Shown in pieces: positions 15,643-23,941 of a stretch of 23,993 bases of DNA. The stretch comes from Ignavibacteriales bacterium (lineage in GTDB: Bacteria; Bacteroidota; Ignavibacteria; Ignavibacteriales; Melioribacteraceae). The stretch spans positions 1-23,993 of the forward strand of contig QYQI01000001.1 in NCBI GenBank assembly GCA_007280825.1. The letters are read 5' to 3'. Below the pieces are notes generated by a model, which saw nothing but the letters and a program-made list of their open reading frames with translations, did not search any database and was not told the DNA's origin. Positions within the stretch are counted from its first letter, which is position 1; every line of letters begins with the position of its first letter. Position numbers and translations under genes: made by a program.

Positions 15643-17517
15643 ATGCGTATTCCCGAACAAAAGATCGAAGAAATAAGAAACTCCGCTGATATTGTGGATC
15701 TTATTTCCGGTCACGTTCATTTGCGGAAGCGTGGAAAAAACTTTGTTGGGTTATGTCCGTTCCATCAAGAGAAAACCCCATCGTTTACAGTAAGCGAAGA
15801 CAAACAGATTTATCATTGTTTCGGCTGCGGTGTGGGTGGAAATGTTTTTAAGTTCTTAATGGAATTAAAAAATATTTCTTTTGTTGAAGCTGTTGAAGAA
15901 ATAGCCGAACACCTCGGAATAAAGATAGATTATGAAAACCGTCCTACCGATTCACAACAGAATGAACTTGAAGAACTATATGAATTAAATGTTCTTGCTG
16001 CGAGATCCTTTTCCGATAATTTATTGAAAAGTACCGACGGCGAAGAAGCTCGGGAATATCTAAAAAGAAGAAACATCAAACAGCCGACACAAAAAACTTT
16101 TGGAATCGGTTACGCTCCGTTCGGATGGGATAATTTTCTTTCTCACGCTAAAGAAAATAAAGTTGATCTTGCTAAAGCAAAACTTCTTGGGCTGATTGAC
16201 ATCAACGATAAAGGCGAGTATTACGATAAATTCCGTGGACGTATAATATTTCCAATCTTCTCACCAAACGGAAGAGTAATTGCATTCGGCGGACGAATTT
16301 TAGAAAATCAAGAGAATGCCGCTAAGTATCTAAACTCACCTGAATCACAAATTTATTCTAAGAGACGATCTCTGTATGGATTGTTCCATTCAAAAGATGA
16401 TATAAGAAAACTAGACCGCGCAATTCTTGTTGAAGGATATATGGATTTGATTTCCTTATATCAAGCCGGAGTAAAAAATGTAGTTGCATCTTCCGGTACA
16501 TCTTTAACAGAAGAACAAGTTCAGCTCCTTTCCCGGTTTACAAAAAATATTATAATTCTTTTTGATGCTGATCCGGCAGGGCAAAAAGCATCGCTTAGAA
16601 GTATTGAAATATTACTAAAGCAAGATTTTGAAGTGAAAGTTATTGCATTACCGAAAGGCGAAGATCCGGATTCATATATCATCAAATATGGTAAAGAAAA
16701 ATTTGAAGAAGAAGTTTCACACGCAAATAATTTTCTTGAATATCAGACTGCACAATTTGAAGACCAAGGATTGTTTGAAGACGTGGCTGAAATGACAAAA
16801 GCAATTCGCGAACTTGTGAAGACTTTAGCTTTAGTCGGTGATGAACTTAAGCGGAATCTTTTAATGAAAGCAATTGCTAAGCGATTTAATTTACGCGAAA
16901 AATTGATTGAGTCGGAATTAAACACATTTTTACAGCAGCAAAAAGAAAAGAGCACTGCTTCAACAGCACGTCCCGAACAAAGAAACGCAGTTCAGCAAAC
17001 TCAATCACAGCTTGCATTATCTTCAAAATCAGCCGACGAAAATCCTTACGAGAAAGAATTGATCCGCTTACTTTACAGCGGTGAAGAAGAAATTATTTCT
17101 CACATTCTCGATAAAATTTCCATTGAAAATTATAATAATCATAGCTTGAGAAAACTTGCCGAGATTGTTGGGGACGGGTTCAGTGAGCAGAAATTTTCTC
17201 CTGCATATTTGATTGATAAAATTGAAGATGAAGAGTTACAAGAATTTATTTTTGAATTAACTCTTGCTGATGAATCTATAAGTAAAAAGTGGGATGAACT
17301 TTCTTACAACGGCAAAATTGAAAAAGATACTTTAGATCATGCACTTGAAACAATAAAAAACTTTCTTCTATTTCAGATTGATCAGCAAATCAAACTGAAT
17401 AATCAATTCATTACGGATTCCAAGGATGAACGGCTGCATTTAGAAATGATGAAACGAAATCAAGAATTGCAGGACGAAAAAAAATCGCTTCTTGGTCCAA
17501 AGAACAAACAATTATGA
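15643..17517 (+). CDS. dnaG: DNA primase
   Basis: This 624-residue primase makes RNA primers at the replication fork. The N-terminal CHC2 zinc finger uses Cys38, His41, Cys59 and Cys62. The catalytic core follows, with a TOPRIM domain containing ILVEGYMDLI (Glu at about 265) and LFDADPAGQKAS (about 304-315). A glutamine-rich linker (about 425-460) leads to a C-terminal helical domain (about 465-600) that should bind the replicative helicase. The order and length match bacterial DnaG. The ATG at 15643 begins with MRIPEQKIEEIRNSADIVDLI, as in most DnaG proteins, so the start is secure. A GH13 gene follows 7 nt after the stop; no sigma factor gene is adjacent. Confidence 0.97.
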   Translation: MRIPEQKIEEIRNSADIVDLISGHVHLRKRGKNFVGLCPFHQEKTPSFTVSEDKQIYHCFGCGVGGNVFKFLMELKNISFVEAVEEIAEHLGIKIDYENRPTDSQQNELEELYELNVLAARSFSDNLLKSTDGEEAREYLKRRNIKQPTQKTFGIGYAPFGWDNFLSHAKENKVDLAKAKLLGLIDINDKGEYYDKFRGRIIFPIFSPNGRVIAFGGRILENQENAAKYLNSPESQIYSKRRSLYGLFHSKDDIRKLDRAILVEGYMDLISLYQAGVKNVVASSGTSLTEEQVQLLSRFTKNIIILFDADPAGQKASLRSIEILLKQDFEVKVIALPKGEDPDSYIIKYGKEKFEEEVSHANNFLEYQTAQFEDQGLFEDVAEMTKAIRELVKTLALVGDELKRNLLMKAIAKRFNLREKLIESELNTFLQQQKEKSTASTARPEQRNAVQQTQSQLALSSKSADENPYEKELIRLLYSGEEEIISHILDKISIENYNNHSLRKLAEIVGDGFSEQKFSPAYLIDKIEDEELQEFIFELTLADESISKKWDELSYNGKIEKDTLDHALETIKNFLLFQIDQQIKLNNQFITDSKDERLHLEMMKRNQELQDEKKSLLGPKNKQL

Positions 17518-17524
17518 ATTAAAG

Positions 17525-19003
17525 ATGCTATACAATCAATCACTGTACGAAATTAATACCCGTATCTGGCTCCGAAGATTTGATCAAGGAATTATCAAAT
17601 CAACTTTGAACGATGTGCCGAATTCATACTGGGACAATCTCGCGAAAAAGGGAATTGATTATATCTGGTTAATGGGAATTTGGAAAACATGTAATTCAGT
17701 AATTGACAGATGTTGTTTTGAAGAAGGATTAAAAAAAAGTTACGACCGTGCATTAAAGGGCTGGAAACGAGAAGATGTGATCGGTTCGCCTTATGCAATA
17801 GATGTTTACGAAATTAATCCTGAGTTAGGCGATCATAAATCTTTGCTTGAATTAAAATCCCGCTTGAATAAGAAGGGAATGAAACTCATTCTCGATTTCG
17901 TTCCAAATCATTATAGTGCGGACACCAGGTTAATCAAAACAAATCCCGGTATTTTTCTTTCGGTTGATAAAGAACTCTTCAACCGCGATCCGCACACGTA
18001 TTACCAGCCAAATAATAATGAGCAGAAATATTATGCTCATGGCAGAGATCCTTTTTTCCCGGCATGGCAGGATACTATCCAGATAAATATTTTCAGCAAA
18101 GAGGCAAGACAGTTCCATATTAACACTCTGATTTCATTAACAAAAGTGTGTGATGGTGTCCGCTGCGATATGTCAATGCTTTTACTTAACAATATTTTTA
18201 AGAATACTTGGGGCGGAGTGTTAGGTAAAAATGGTTTTGATAATTATGGAACGGAATTCTGGACGGAAGCGATATCAGAAATTAAAAATGAGAGAGCGGA
18301 TTTTATTTTTATTGCCGAAGCTTACTGGGATCTTGAATATGATCTTCAACAGATCGGGTTCGATTTTACTTATGACAAGAAATTGACCGATCGTTTGAAA
18401 TATGCACCGGTAAAAGAAATTCACGATCATCTTTTTGCAGATTATGATTATCAAAAAAAATCATTGCGCTTCATTGAAAACCATGATGAAGAACGGGCAG
18501 CAGCTATTCTTGGAAAAGAAAAATCTAAAGCAGCGGCGGTAATAATAAGCACAATTCAAGGAATGCGTTTTTATTATGACGGACAATTTGAGGGGAAGAA
18601 AATTAAACTTCCGGTACAACTTGTAAGAGAACCCGAAGAGCAAACGAACATTGAGTTAAGAGATTTTTATAATAAGCTTCTAACGATTACTTCGCACGAA
18701 ATTTTTAACAGAGGTAAATGGATACTTTTAGAACCGGAATCTTCTTTGGATAATAACACTACATTTTCAAATATCCTTGCTTGGATTTGGAGCTTTAAAG
18801 ATGAGAAGCGTCTTGTAGTGGTTAATTATTCTGAAACTCTTTCAACTTGCCGTATAAAATTGGATGTTCGCGGTTACCCTGAAGATTTTTTAATTAAAGA
18901 TTTATTGAATGATCAATCCTATATGCGATCGGCAGAGGAAGTTTACAACAGCGGTTTATATATAGAGCTAAAACCTTTCCAATCACACATCTTTACTTAT
19001 TGA
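17525..19003 (+). CDS. Cytosolic GH13 alpha-amylase-family enzyme
   Basis: This 492-residue glycoside hydrolase has the four GH13 regions in order: DFVPNH (about 123-128), GVRCDM with the nucleophile Asp (about 213), the acid/base Glu in IAEAYWD (about 264) and ENHDEE with the transition-state Asp (about 321). The N-terminus LYNQSLYEINTRIWL is the first barrel strand and no signal peptide precedes it, so the enzyme should be cytoplasmic and act on glycogen, maltodextrin or a related alpha-glucan or disaccharide. The C-terminal beta domain ends with KPFQSHIFTY. The frame is open back to a TTG at 17492 inside dnaG; the ATG at 17525, 7 nt after the dnaG stop, is more likely. The subfamily and substrate are not clear. 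Confidence 0.9.
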   Translation: MLYNQSLYEINTRIWLRRFDQGIIKSTLNDVPNSYWDNLAKKGIDYIWLMGIWKTCNSVIDRCCFEEGLKKSYDRALKGWKREDVIGSPYAIDVYEINPELGDHKSLLELKSRLNKKGMKLILDFVPNHYSADTRLIKTNPGIFLSVDKELFNRDPHTYYQPNNNEQKYYAHGRDPFFPAWQDTIQINIFSKEARQFHINTLISLTKVCDGVRCDMSMLLLNNIFKNTWGGVLGKNGFDNYGTEFWTEAISEIKNERADFIFIAEAYWDLEYDLQQIGFDFTYDKKLTDRLKYAPVKEIHDHLFADYDYQKKSLRFIENHDEERAAAILGKEKSKAAAVIISTIQGMRFYYDGQFEGKKIKLPVQLVREPEEQTNIELRDFYNKLLTITSHEIFNRGKWILLEPESSLDNNTTFSNILAWIWSFKDEKRLVVVNYSETLSTCRIKLDVRGYPEDFLIKDLLNDQSYMRSAEEVYNSGLYIELKPFQSHIFTY

Positions 19004-19022
19004 AAAATTCTATCCATATTAT

Positions 19023-20474
19023 TTAACCGTCATTCAATATTTTATAAAATGTTTCTTGAATTACATTCCATGCTAATTCTAGATGTTTCTCTTCTGTTCT
19101 TAGTCCGGAGACAACTAATCGTATTGTAAATTTTTCATTCAGTTTTGTATGTGTTATAAAAATTTTCCCTGTTAAGTTTACCTCATTCAATAATTTTTCA
19201 TTTAACTCGTTGAGTTTCTTCTCATCGTTCCAACCTGTTGGTTTCGCTCTAAAACATATAGTGCTGAACGGTGTTGGTGCAACTCGTTCAAAATGAGGAT
19301 GTTCATCAATCCATTTTGCAAAAAACTGTCCGAGACGGATGTGCTCTCTCAATCTTGTCTGCAATCCTTCAACACCAAAGTAACGCAGTACAAACCAAAA
19401 TTTTAATGATCTAAATCTTCGTCCAAGTTGAATACCGTAATCCATATAATTAATCACGGATGAATCTTCTGCGGTTTTCAAATATTCTGCTGAAAGTGAG
19501 AATGCCTTCTTAAGAACTTCCGGTTTGCGCGTATATAAAATGCTTAAATCAACCGGAACGAACAACCACTTATGCGGATTGACAACAAACGAATCTGCAT
19601 GTTCTACACCTTTAAAATGTCTGTTCATCTCAGGCAGCATTGCAGTTACGCCTGCATGTGCGGCATCAACATGAAGCCAAATTTTTTCCTGCGTGCATAT
19701 TTTCGCTATCTCTTCAACCGGATCTACACTTGTTGTTGATGTTGTTCCAATTGTCGCTACAACACAGAAAGGTACGCAGTCATTTGCACGATCTTCTTTA
19801 ATTGCTTTCTCTAACTCTGATGGTATCATTCTGAATTCCGAATCAACCTGAATTTTTCTAATTCCATCCAAACCGATGCCGAGCGTGAGAGCACTTTTAT
19901 CAATTGAACTATGTGCTTGTTCCGAACAATACAAACGTAGTTTAGGAACACCACTCATACCGTTTTTACGAATATCAAATCCGATATTTTCCCGTGCCGC
20001 TGCAATAGCATGCATTGAACTTACCGAAGCGGTATCGTAAATGATTCCCCAAAATTCTTTTGGAAGATTAATTATTTCTCTAAACCAGTTTAAAACTGTT
20101 TCTTCAAGTTCGGTTGATGCTGGTGCGGATTTCCAAAGCATTGAGTTAACATTAAACGTGGCACTGATAAGTTCTGCAAGAATTCCGGGTCCGCTTGCGG
20201 TTGAATTAAAATACGCCATAAAGTTCGGATGCTGCCAATGAGTTGTTCCCGGTAAAATAATTTTATCTAAGTCTTCGATGATTTTATTTATCGGCTCGCT
20301 GGATTGTGGTGCGTGATTAGGTAATTTTCTTTTCACATCTCCCGGTTTAATTTTAGGCAGAACAGGAAATGAACCAACATTCTCAATATAGTTTGCCGCC
20401 CAGTCAATTAATTCATATCCGTACTTTTTAAATTCTTCTGCAGGCATATCGCCATAACTCTTGATCTTGCTCAT
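19023..20474 (-). CDS. Group II PLP-dependent amino-acid decarboxylase (aromatic-L-amino-acid decarboxylase type)
   Basis: This 483-residue decarboxylase has Lys302 in NPHKWLF as the PLP Schiff-base residue, Asp270 in HVDAAHAG to pair with the pyridine nitrogen, and His188 in SEQAHSS to stack on PLP. These match His192, Asp271 and Lys303 of human AADC almost position for position. HPNFMAYFNSTAS (82-94) and SAPASTELEE (116-125) are typical of the aromatic amino-acid branch rather than glutamate decarboxylase. The likely substrates are tyrosine, tryptophan, phenylalanine or DOPA, but the exact one cannot be read from the sequence. It lies 9 nt downstream of an alpha/beta hydrolase gene on the same strand, so both are probably on one transcript. 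Confidence 0.9.
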   Translation of the reverse strand: MSKIKSYGDMPAEEFKKYGYELIDWAANYIENVGSFPVLPKIKPGDVKRKLPNHAPQSSEPINKIIEDLDKIILPGTTHWQHPNFMAYFNSTASGPGILAELISATFNVNSMLWKSAPASTELEETVLNWFREIINLPKEFWGIIYDTASVSSMHAIAAARENIGFDIRKNGMSGVPKLRLYCSEQAHSSIDKSALTLGIGLDGIRKIQVDSEFRMIPSELEKAIKEDRANDCVPFCVVATIGTTSTTSVDPVEEIAKICTQEKIWLHVDAAHAGVTAMLPEMNRHFKGVEHADSFVVNPHKWLFVPVDLSILYTRKPEVLKKAFSLSAEYLKTAEDSSVINYMDYGIQLGRRFRSLKFWFVLRYFGVEGLQTRLREHIRLGQFFAKWIDEHPHFERVAPTPFSTICFRAKPTGWNDEKKLNELNEKLLNEVNLTGKIFITHTKLNEKFTIRLVVSGLRTEEKHLELAWNVIQETFYKILNDG

Positions 20475-20483
20475 GCTCTTTCT

Positions 20484-21323
20484 CTAAAATTTTATTTGGT
20501 TTACCCAATCTGAAATTAGCCTCATTAGTTGAATCCGTTTTTCAGAAAAGGAATGACCGGCTTCAAGTATGAACTCTTTAACATTAGAATTTGCGAGTTT
20601 GAGTGCACCAACCAAAGGCTTATGATGCAATTCTATAGGTGCTGTTGTATCATTCTTAGCACTTATGATAAGAAGATTTTTTTGTGAAAGTTTTTCGGCA
20701 TGATTAATAAGATCCCAATCGTTTTTATGTTGGATCAATTCATCCAAAAGTTTTTCGGGAGAGGGACAGTTCACAAAATCCTTTGCACGTAGCATTATTT
20801 CCGAGCCATATTTTTTTATTTCTTCAGTCATTGTTAATAATTGTCCAAACATTCCGAAGTTAAACGGTGCTATCGCACAAACATTTTTTATATCATCAAA
20901 TTGAATCGAATTCAAGAGGGCAGAGAATCCTCCCATACTATAACCAACAAATACAATTCTATTTTTATCTACCTGAAATTTTTCTCTGCATAAATCGTCT
21001 TTTAAAAATGTTACTGCCGCGGGCATATCTTCAATAAGGTTATTCCAGGAAAATTCGCCCTCGCTTCCCCATGAACCGCGACTATAAAACGTGAACACAT
21101 TAAATCCCTGGCGCTGAAGCATGTGTGCGATATCGTAATTCACTTCATTGCCCGGGAAACCGGTTAAGAGCAAAACAGTTGGATGCAGTCCTTCACCGGA
21201 TGTAATAAACATTGTACCTAAAACTTTTGATCCGCCGCTAATAAAAACCACGGGAGATAATGATGATGGAAATTTCGGATCTGTTTTAGGGTTATCTTGA
21301 GTTACAGGATCAAAATCTGTCAT
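20484..21323 (-). CDS. Alpha/beta hydrolase (S9/dienelactone-hydrolase-like)
   Basis: This 279-residue alpha/beta hydrolase has Ser129 in the nucleophile elbow GYSMGG, Asp225 in SAKNDTTAP and His257 in EAGHSFSEKR, a complete catalytic triad. TVLLLTGFPGNEVNYD (49-64) supplies the oxyanion-hole region. No signal peptide is seen, so it should be cytoplasmic. The substrate is unknown; related proteins include peptidases and carboxylesterases. It is the first gene of a two-gene operon with the decarboxylase, 9 nt apart, and is preceded by a TATCTTTG -7 box. A metabolic link with the decarboxylase (for example processing of an ester or amide of an aromatic amino acid) is speculative. Confidence 0.87.
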   Translation of the reverse strand: MTDFDPVTQDNPKTDPKFPSSLSPVVFISGGSKVLGTMFITSGEGLHPTVLLLTGFPGNEVNYDIAHMLQRQGFNVFTFYSRGSWGSEGEFSWNNLIEDMPAAVTFLKDDLCREKFQVDKNRIVFVGYSMGGFSALLNSIQFDDIKNVCAIAPFNFGMFGQLLTMTEEIKKYGSEIMLRAKDFVNCPSPEKLLDELIQHKNDWDLINHAEKLSQKNLLIISAKNDTTAPIELHHKPLVGALKLANSNVKEFILEAGHSFSEKRIQLMRLISDWVNQIKF

Positions 21324-21357
21324 TGCTCATACCTTGGCATTTGTCATTTCTTCTATT

Positions 21358-21365
21358 CAAAGATA
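21358..21365 (-). promoter_or_regulatory. Candidate -7 box for the hydrolase-decarboxylase operon
   Basis: Read on the minus strand this is TATCTTTG, a perfect match to the Bacteroidota -7 consensus TAnnTTTG, 34 nt before the hydrolase start at 21323. I see no clear TTG -33 element at the usual distance. Confidence 0.45.
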
Positions 21366-21435
21366 AGCAGAAAAAGATTTGTCTGAAATCAATTTACTCA
21401 TTCATTCAAAATTTCCATCTCGCTTCTTCATTTCT

Positions 21436-21443
21436 TATCTTTG
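21436..21443 (+). promoter_or_regulatory. Candidate -7 box for proS
   Basis: TATCTTTG matches the Bacteroidota -7 consensus TAnnTTTG and lies 31 nt before the proS start at 21475. It is the same octamer as the divergent box at 21358-21365. No obvious -33 TTG is seen. Confidence 0.45.
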
Positions 21444-21474
21444 TCCATAATTTTCTAACAAAAACAATATTGTA

Positions 21475-23160
21475 ATGAGAGTAAGTAAATCGTTTATTCC
21501 GACCTTAAAAGAAGTACCGAATGATGCGGTAATACCAAGCCACATTTTAATGATTCGTGCAGGATTAATAAGGCAAGTATCAGCCGGAATATATTCTTGG
21601 CTGCCGCTTGGATATAAAGTTCTAAGAAAAATTATGGATATCATTCGCGAAGAGATGAACGCAATCGGCGGACAGGAGTTTCACTTCCCGGCATTAAATC
21701 CAAAAGAAATTTGGGAACAGACCGGAAGAGTTGAAGCATTCGGAGATATTCTTTTTCATATTAAGAACCGCGATTATGTTTTAGCTCCGACGCACGAAGA
21801 GATTGTTGCGTATCATGCTAAGGGTTCCATCGCTTCTTACAAAGATCTGCCTCAAATCTGGTATCAGATCCAAACTAAGTTTAGAAATGAACCGCGTCCT
21901 AGAAGCGGAGTTATACGCGGAAGACAATTTATTATGAAGGATGCTTATACACTCGACCGTGATGAAGCCGGGTTGGATGTTGGTTATGCTCTTCATGATA
22001 AAGCTTACCGGGCAATTTTTGACCGCTGCGGGTTAAAATATTTTGTTGTAGGTGCTTCAAGCGGTGCAATGGGCGGAAGTAAATCCGAAGAGTTTATGGT
22101 TAAGAGTGATGCTGGCGAAGATACTGTTGCTTATTGCGAGAAGTGCGGATATGCTTCCAACGCTGAAGTTGCTCAGTCCGTTGCAGTTAGTGCAAAACAT
22201 CATGCAGTGAGTAAAGCTGTTTATGAAATCTCTACACCGAATGTAAAATCAATTGATGAACTTTGCGCGTTCCTAAAGATTGATGAACATGAAACAGCAA
22301 AATCCAGGATCTACATTCACGATAGCAAACCTGTTTTAGTTTTAATGTTTGGCAATGATGAAGTGAATGAAACAAAACTCGGTAATGTACTTGGCGGAAA
22401 TGTTCGCCCAGCACATCCGGAAGAATTAAAAGAGATTTCCGGTGCAGATGCCGGTTCAATCGGTCCGATCGGATTTTCAAATAGAATTATCGCTGATAAT
22501 CTTTTAAAGGATGGAAATAATTTTTACAGTGGTGCGAACAAAAATGATTATCACATCGGCGGAATAGATTTGAAACGCGATGTCCCCAAATGTGAATACT
22601 TTGATTTGCGTACAACAGAGAAAGGGGAAAAATGTATCCGATGCGGTTCAACTTTAGATGTGTTCAAAGCAATTGAACTTGGACATATCTTTAAGCTCGG
22701 GACAAAATATTCTGTAGCGCTTGGCGTACTTTATCTTGATGAAAACGGGAAAGAACATCCGATAGTGATGGGAAGTTACGGTATTGGTGTGGAAAGAATC
22801 TTTGCTTGCTTCCTTGAGCAGAATTATGATGAGAAAGGAATTATTTGGAAAAAACCTCTCAACCCATTTGATATTCATTTGATCGGATTGAATATGAAAA
22901 ACGATCTCGTTTTCAAAACTTGTGAAAAACTTTACATTGATTTGATTGCTGAAGGTTTCGAGGTGCTGTTTGATGACCGTCTTGAAGCGAGCGCAGGATT
23001 CAAATTCAATGATGCGGATTTGCTTGGAATGCCTGTTCAATTAATTGTAGGTGAGAAAAATTTGAAGGACGGCAAAGTTGAAGTGAAGAACAGAAAAACC
23101 GGCGAGAAAAAAATTGTAGAACTAAACCAATTAAATTCTATTCTAAAAGAATTGATTTAA
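21475..23160 (+). CDS. proS: Prolyl-tRNA synthetase, bacterial type with editing domain
   Basis: This 561-residue class II synthetase charges tRNA-Pro. Motif 1 lies in the RQVSAGIYSWLPLGYKVLRK region (about 33-52), motif 2 is FRNEPRPRSGVIRGRQFIMKD (about 142-162), and motif 3 is GSYGIGVERI (about 434-443). Between motifs 2 and 3 (about 225-390) is the INS editing domain that removes Ala from mis-charged tRNA-Pro, with ETAKSRIYI and DYHIGGIDLKRD matching conserved editing-site segments. A C-terminal anticodon-binding domain follows (about 460-561). The length is close to E. coli ProS (572). The gene has its own upstream -7 box and is followed by an inverted-repeat element rather than a typical terminator. 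Confidence 0.97.
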   Translation: MRVSKSFIPTLKEVPNDAVIPSHILMIRAGLIRQVSAGIYSWLPLGYKVLRKIMDIIREEMNAIGGQEFHFPALNPKEIWEQTGRVEAFGDILFHIKNRDYVLAPTHEEIVAYHAKGSIASYKDLPQIWYQIQTKFRNEPRPRSGVIRGRQFIMKDAYTLDRDEAGLDVGYALHDKAYRAIFDRCGLKYFVVGASSGAMGGSKSEEFMVKSDAGEDTVAYCEKCGYASNAEVAQSVAVSAKHHAVSKAVYEISTPNVKSIDELCAFLKIDEHETAKSRIYIHDSKPVLVLMFGNDEVNETKLGNVLGGNVRPAHPEELKEISGADAGSIGPIGFSNRIIADNLLKDGNNFYSGANKNDYHIGGIDLKRDVPKCEYFDLRTTEKGEKCIRCGSTLDVFKAIELGHIFKLGTKYSVALGVLYLDENGKEHPIVMGSYGIGVERIFACFLEQNYDEKGIIWKKPLNPFDIHLIGLNMKNDLVFKTCEKLYIDLIAEGFEVLFDDRLEASAGFKFNDADLLGMPVQLIVGEKNLKDGKVEVKNRKTGEKKIVELNQLNSILKELI

Positions 23161-23165
23161 AAGCT

Positions 23166-23255
23166 AAACGCAAAGACCGCAGAGAATACGCAAAGTTCAC
23201 TGAGAAAAAACTTTGTGATCTTTGCATTAAACTTTGCGAACTCTGCGGTAATAAA
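23166..23255. repeat. Intergenic imperfect inverted repeat, REP-like
   Basis: The gap between proS and the methyltransferase gene is almost filled by an imperfect palindrome. ACCGCAGAG (23176-23184) pairs with CTCTGCGGT (23241-23249), and CGCAAAGTT (23189-23197) pairs with AACTTTGCG (23230-23238), with 4-nt and 2-nt interruptions. The GCAAAG word also occurs near 23170 and, inverted (CTTTGC), near 23220. There is no T-run, so it is not a classic terminator. It resembles the dispersed CGCAAAG/CTCTGCGGT-type intergenic repeats seen in several environmental bacterial groups, but copy number cannot be judged here. Confidence 0.7.
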
Positions 23256-23257
23256 AC

Positions 23258-23941
23258 ATGAATGCAAAGTTGTACATTGTCTCTACACCCATCGGTAACT
23301 ACGAAGATATTTCTTTCCGTGCTATCAATGCTCTCAAGTCGGTTGATTTTATTATTTGTGAAGAGTTCAAAGAAGCGAGACGATTACTTTCTCAATATCA
23401 AATAGAGAAAGAATTACGCTCACTCAACGAGCATAATGAAAAAGAAACATCGCAAGAAATTTTTCAAAAAATCAAAGAAGGTAAATCCGCCGCGTTAATT
23501 TCTGATTGCGGCACTCCACTCTTTTCAGATCCCGGAAACCTACTTGTCCAAATGTGTATAACAGCAAAGATTGATGTTGTTCCAATCCCCGGCGCAAGTT
23601 CATTGCTGCCCGCACTTGTTGGTTCGGGTTTCAATCTTGATAAATTCTATTACGCCGGTTGGCTCTCACCGAAAAGTGATATGCGCAAGAAAGAATTACT
23701 TAGGTTAAAGAGCGTTAAAGAATTAATTGTTCTAATGGAAACGCCATACCGGTTAAAAGCAATCTTAACTGACATTTCAAAAATATTCGGCGGTTCAACA
23801 AAAATTGTTGTAGCATTCAATCTAACACTTCCAACAGAAAAGTTTTTTAGAGGAACCGTTTCTGAGATATTAAAATCAGTATCCGAGAAAAATCTTAAAG
23901 GTGAATTTGTTTTATTAATTAACAATAGGTCTATGAAATGA
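23258..23941 (+). CDS. rsmI: RsmI-family methyltransferase (16S rRNA C1402 2'-O type)
   Basis: This 227-residue tetrapyrrole-methylase-fold protein begins LYIVSTPIGNYEDISFRA, close to the RsmI signature LYLVATPIGNLxDIT. It has SDCGTPLFSDPG (82-93) and IPGASSLLPAL (110-120), which form the SAM-binding site. RsmI adds the 2'-O-methyl group to cytidine 1402 of 16S rRNA in the decoding centre. Two points are off. The usual EDTR motif after the VD strand is EEFK here (35-38), and the protein is shorter than the ~280-residue E. coli RsmI, lacking the C-terminal tail. It may be a divergent RsmI or an RsmI-like paralogue. The stop codon overlaps the next start in ATGA. Confidence 0.85.
   Translation: MNAKLYIVSTPIGNYEDISFRAINALKSVDFIICEEFKEARRLLSQYQIEKELRSLNEHNEKETSQEIFQKIKEGKSAALISDCGTPLFSDPGNLLVQMCITAKIDVVPIPGASSLLPALVGSGFNLDKFYYAGWLSPKSDMRKKELLRLKSVKELIVLMETPYRLKAILTDISKIFGGSTKIVVAFNLTLPTEKFFRGTVSEILKSVSEKNLKGEFVLLINNRSMK

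Noticed and set aside
17492..17524. TTG start of the GH13 gene inside dnaG
   Set aside because: The ATG at 17525 lies just after the dnaG stop and begins directly with the first barrel strand.
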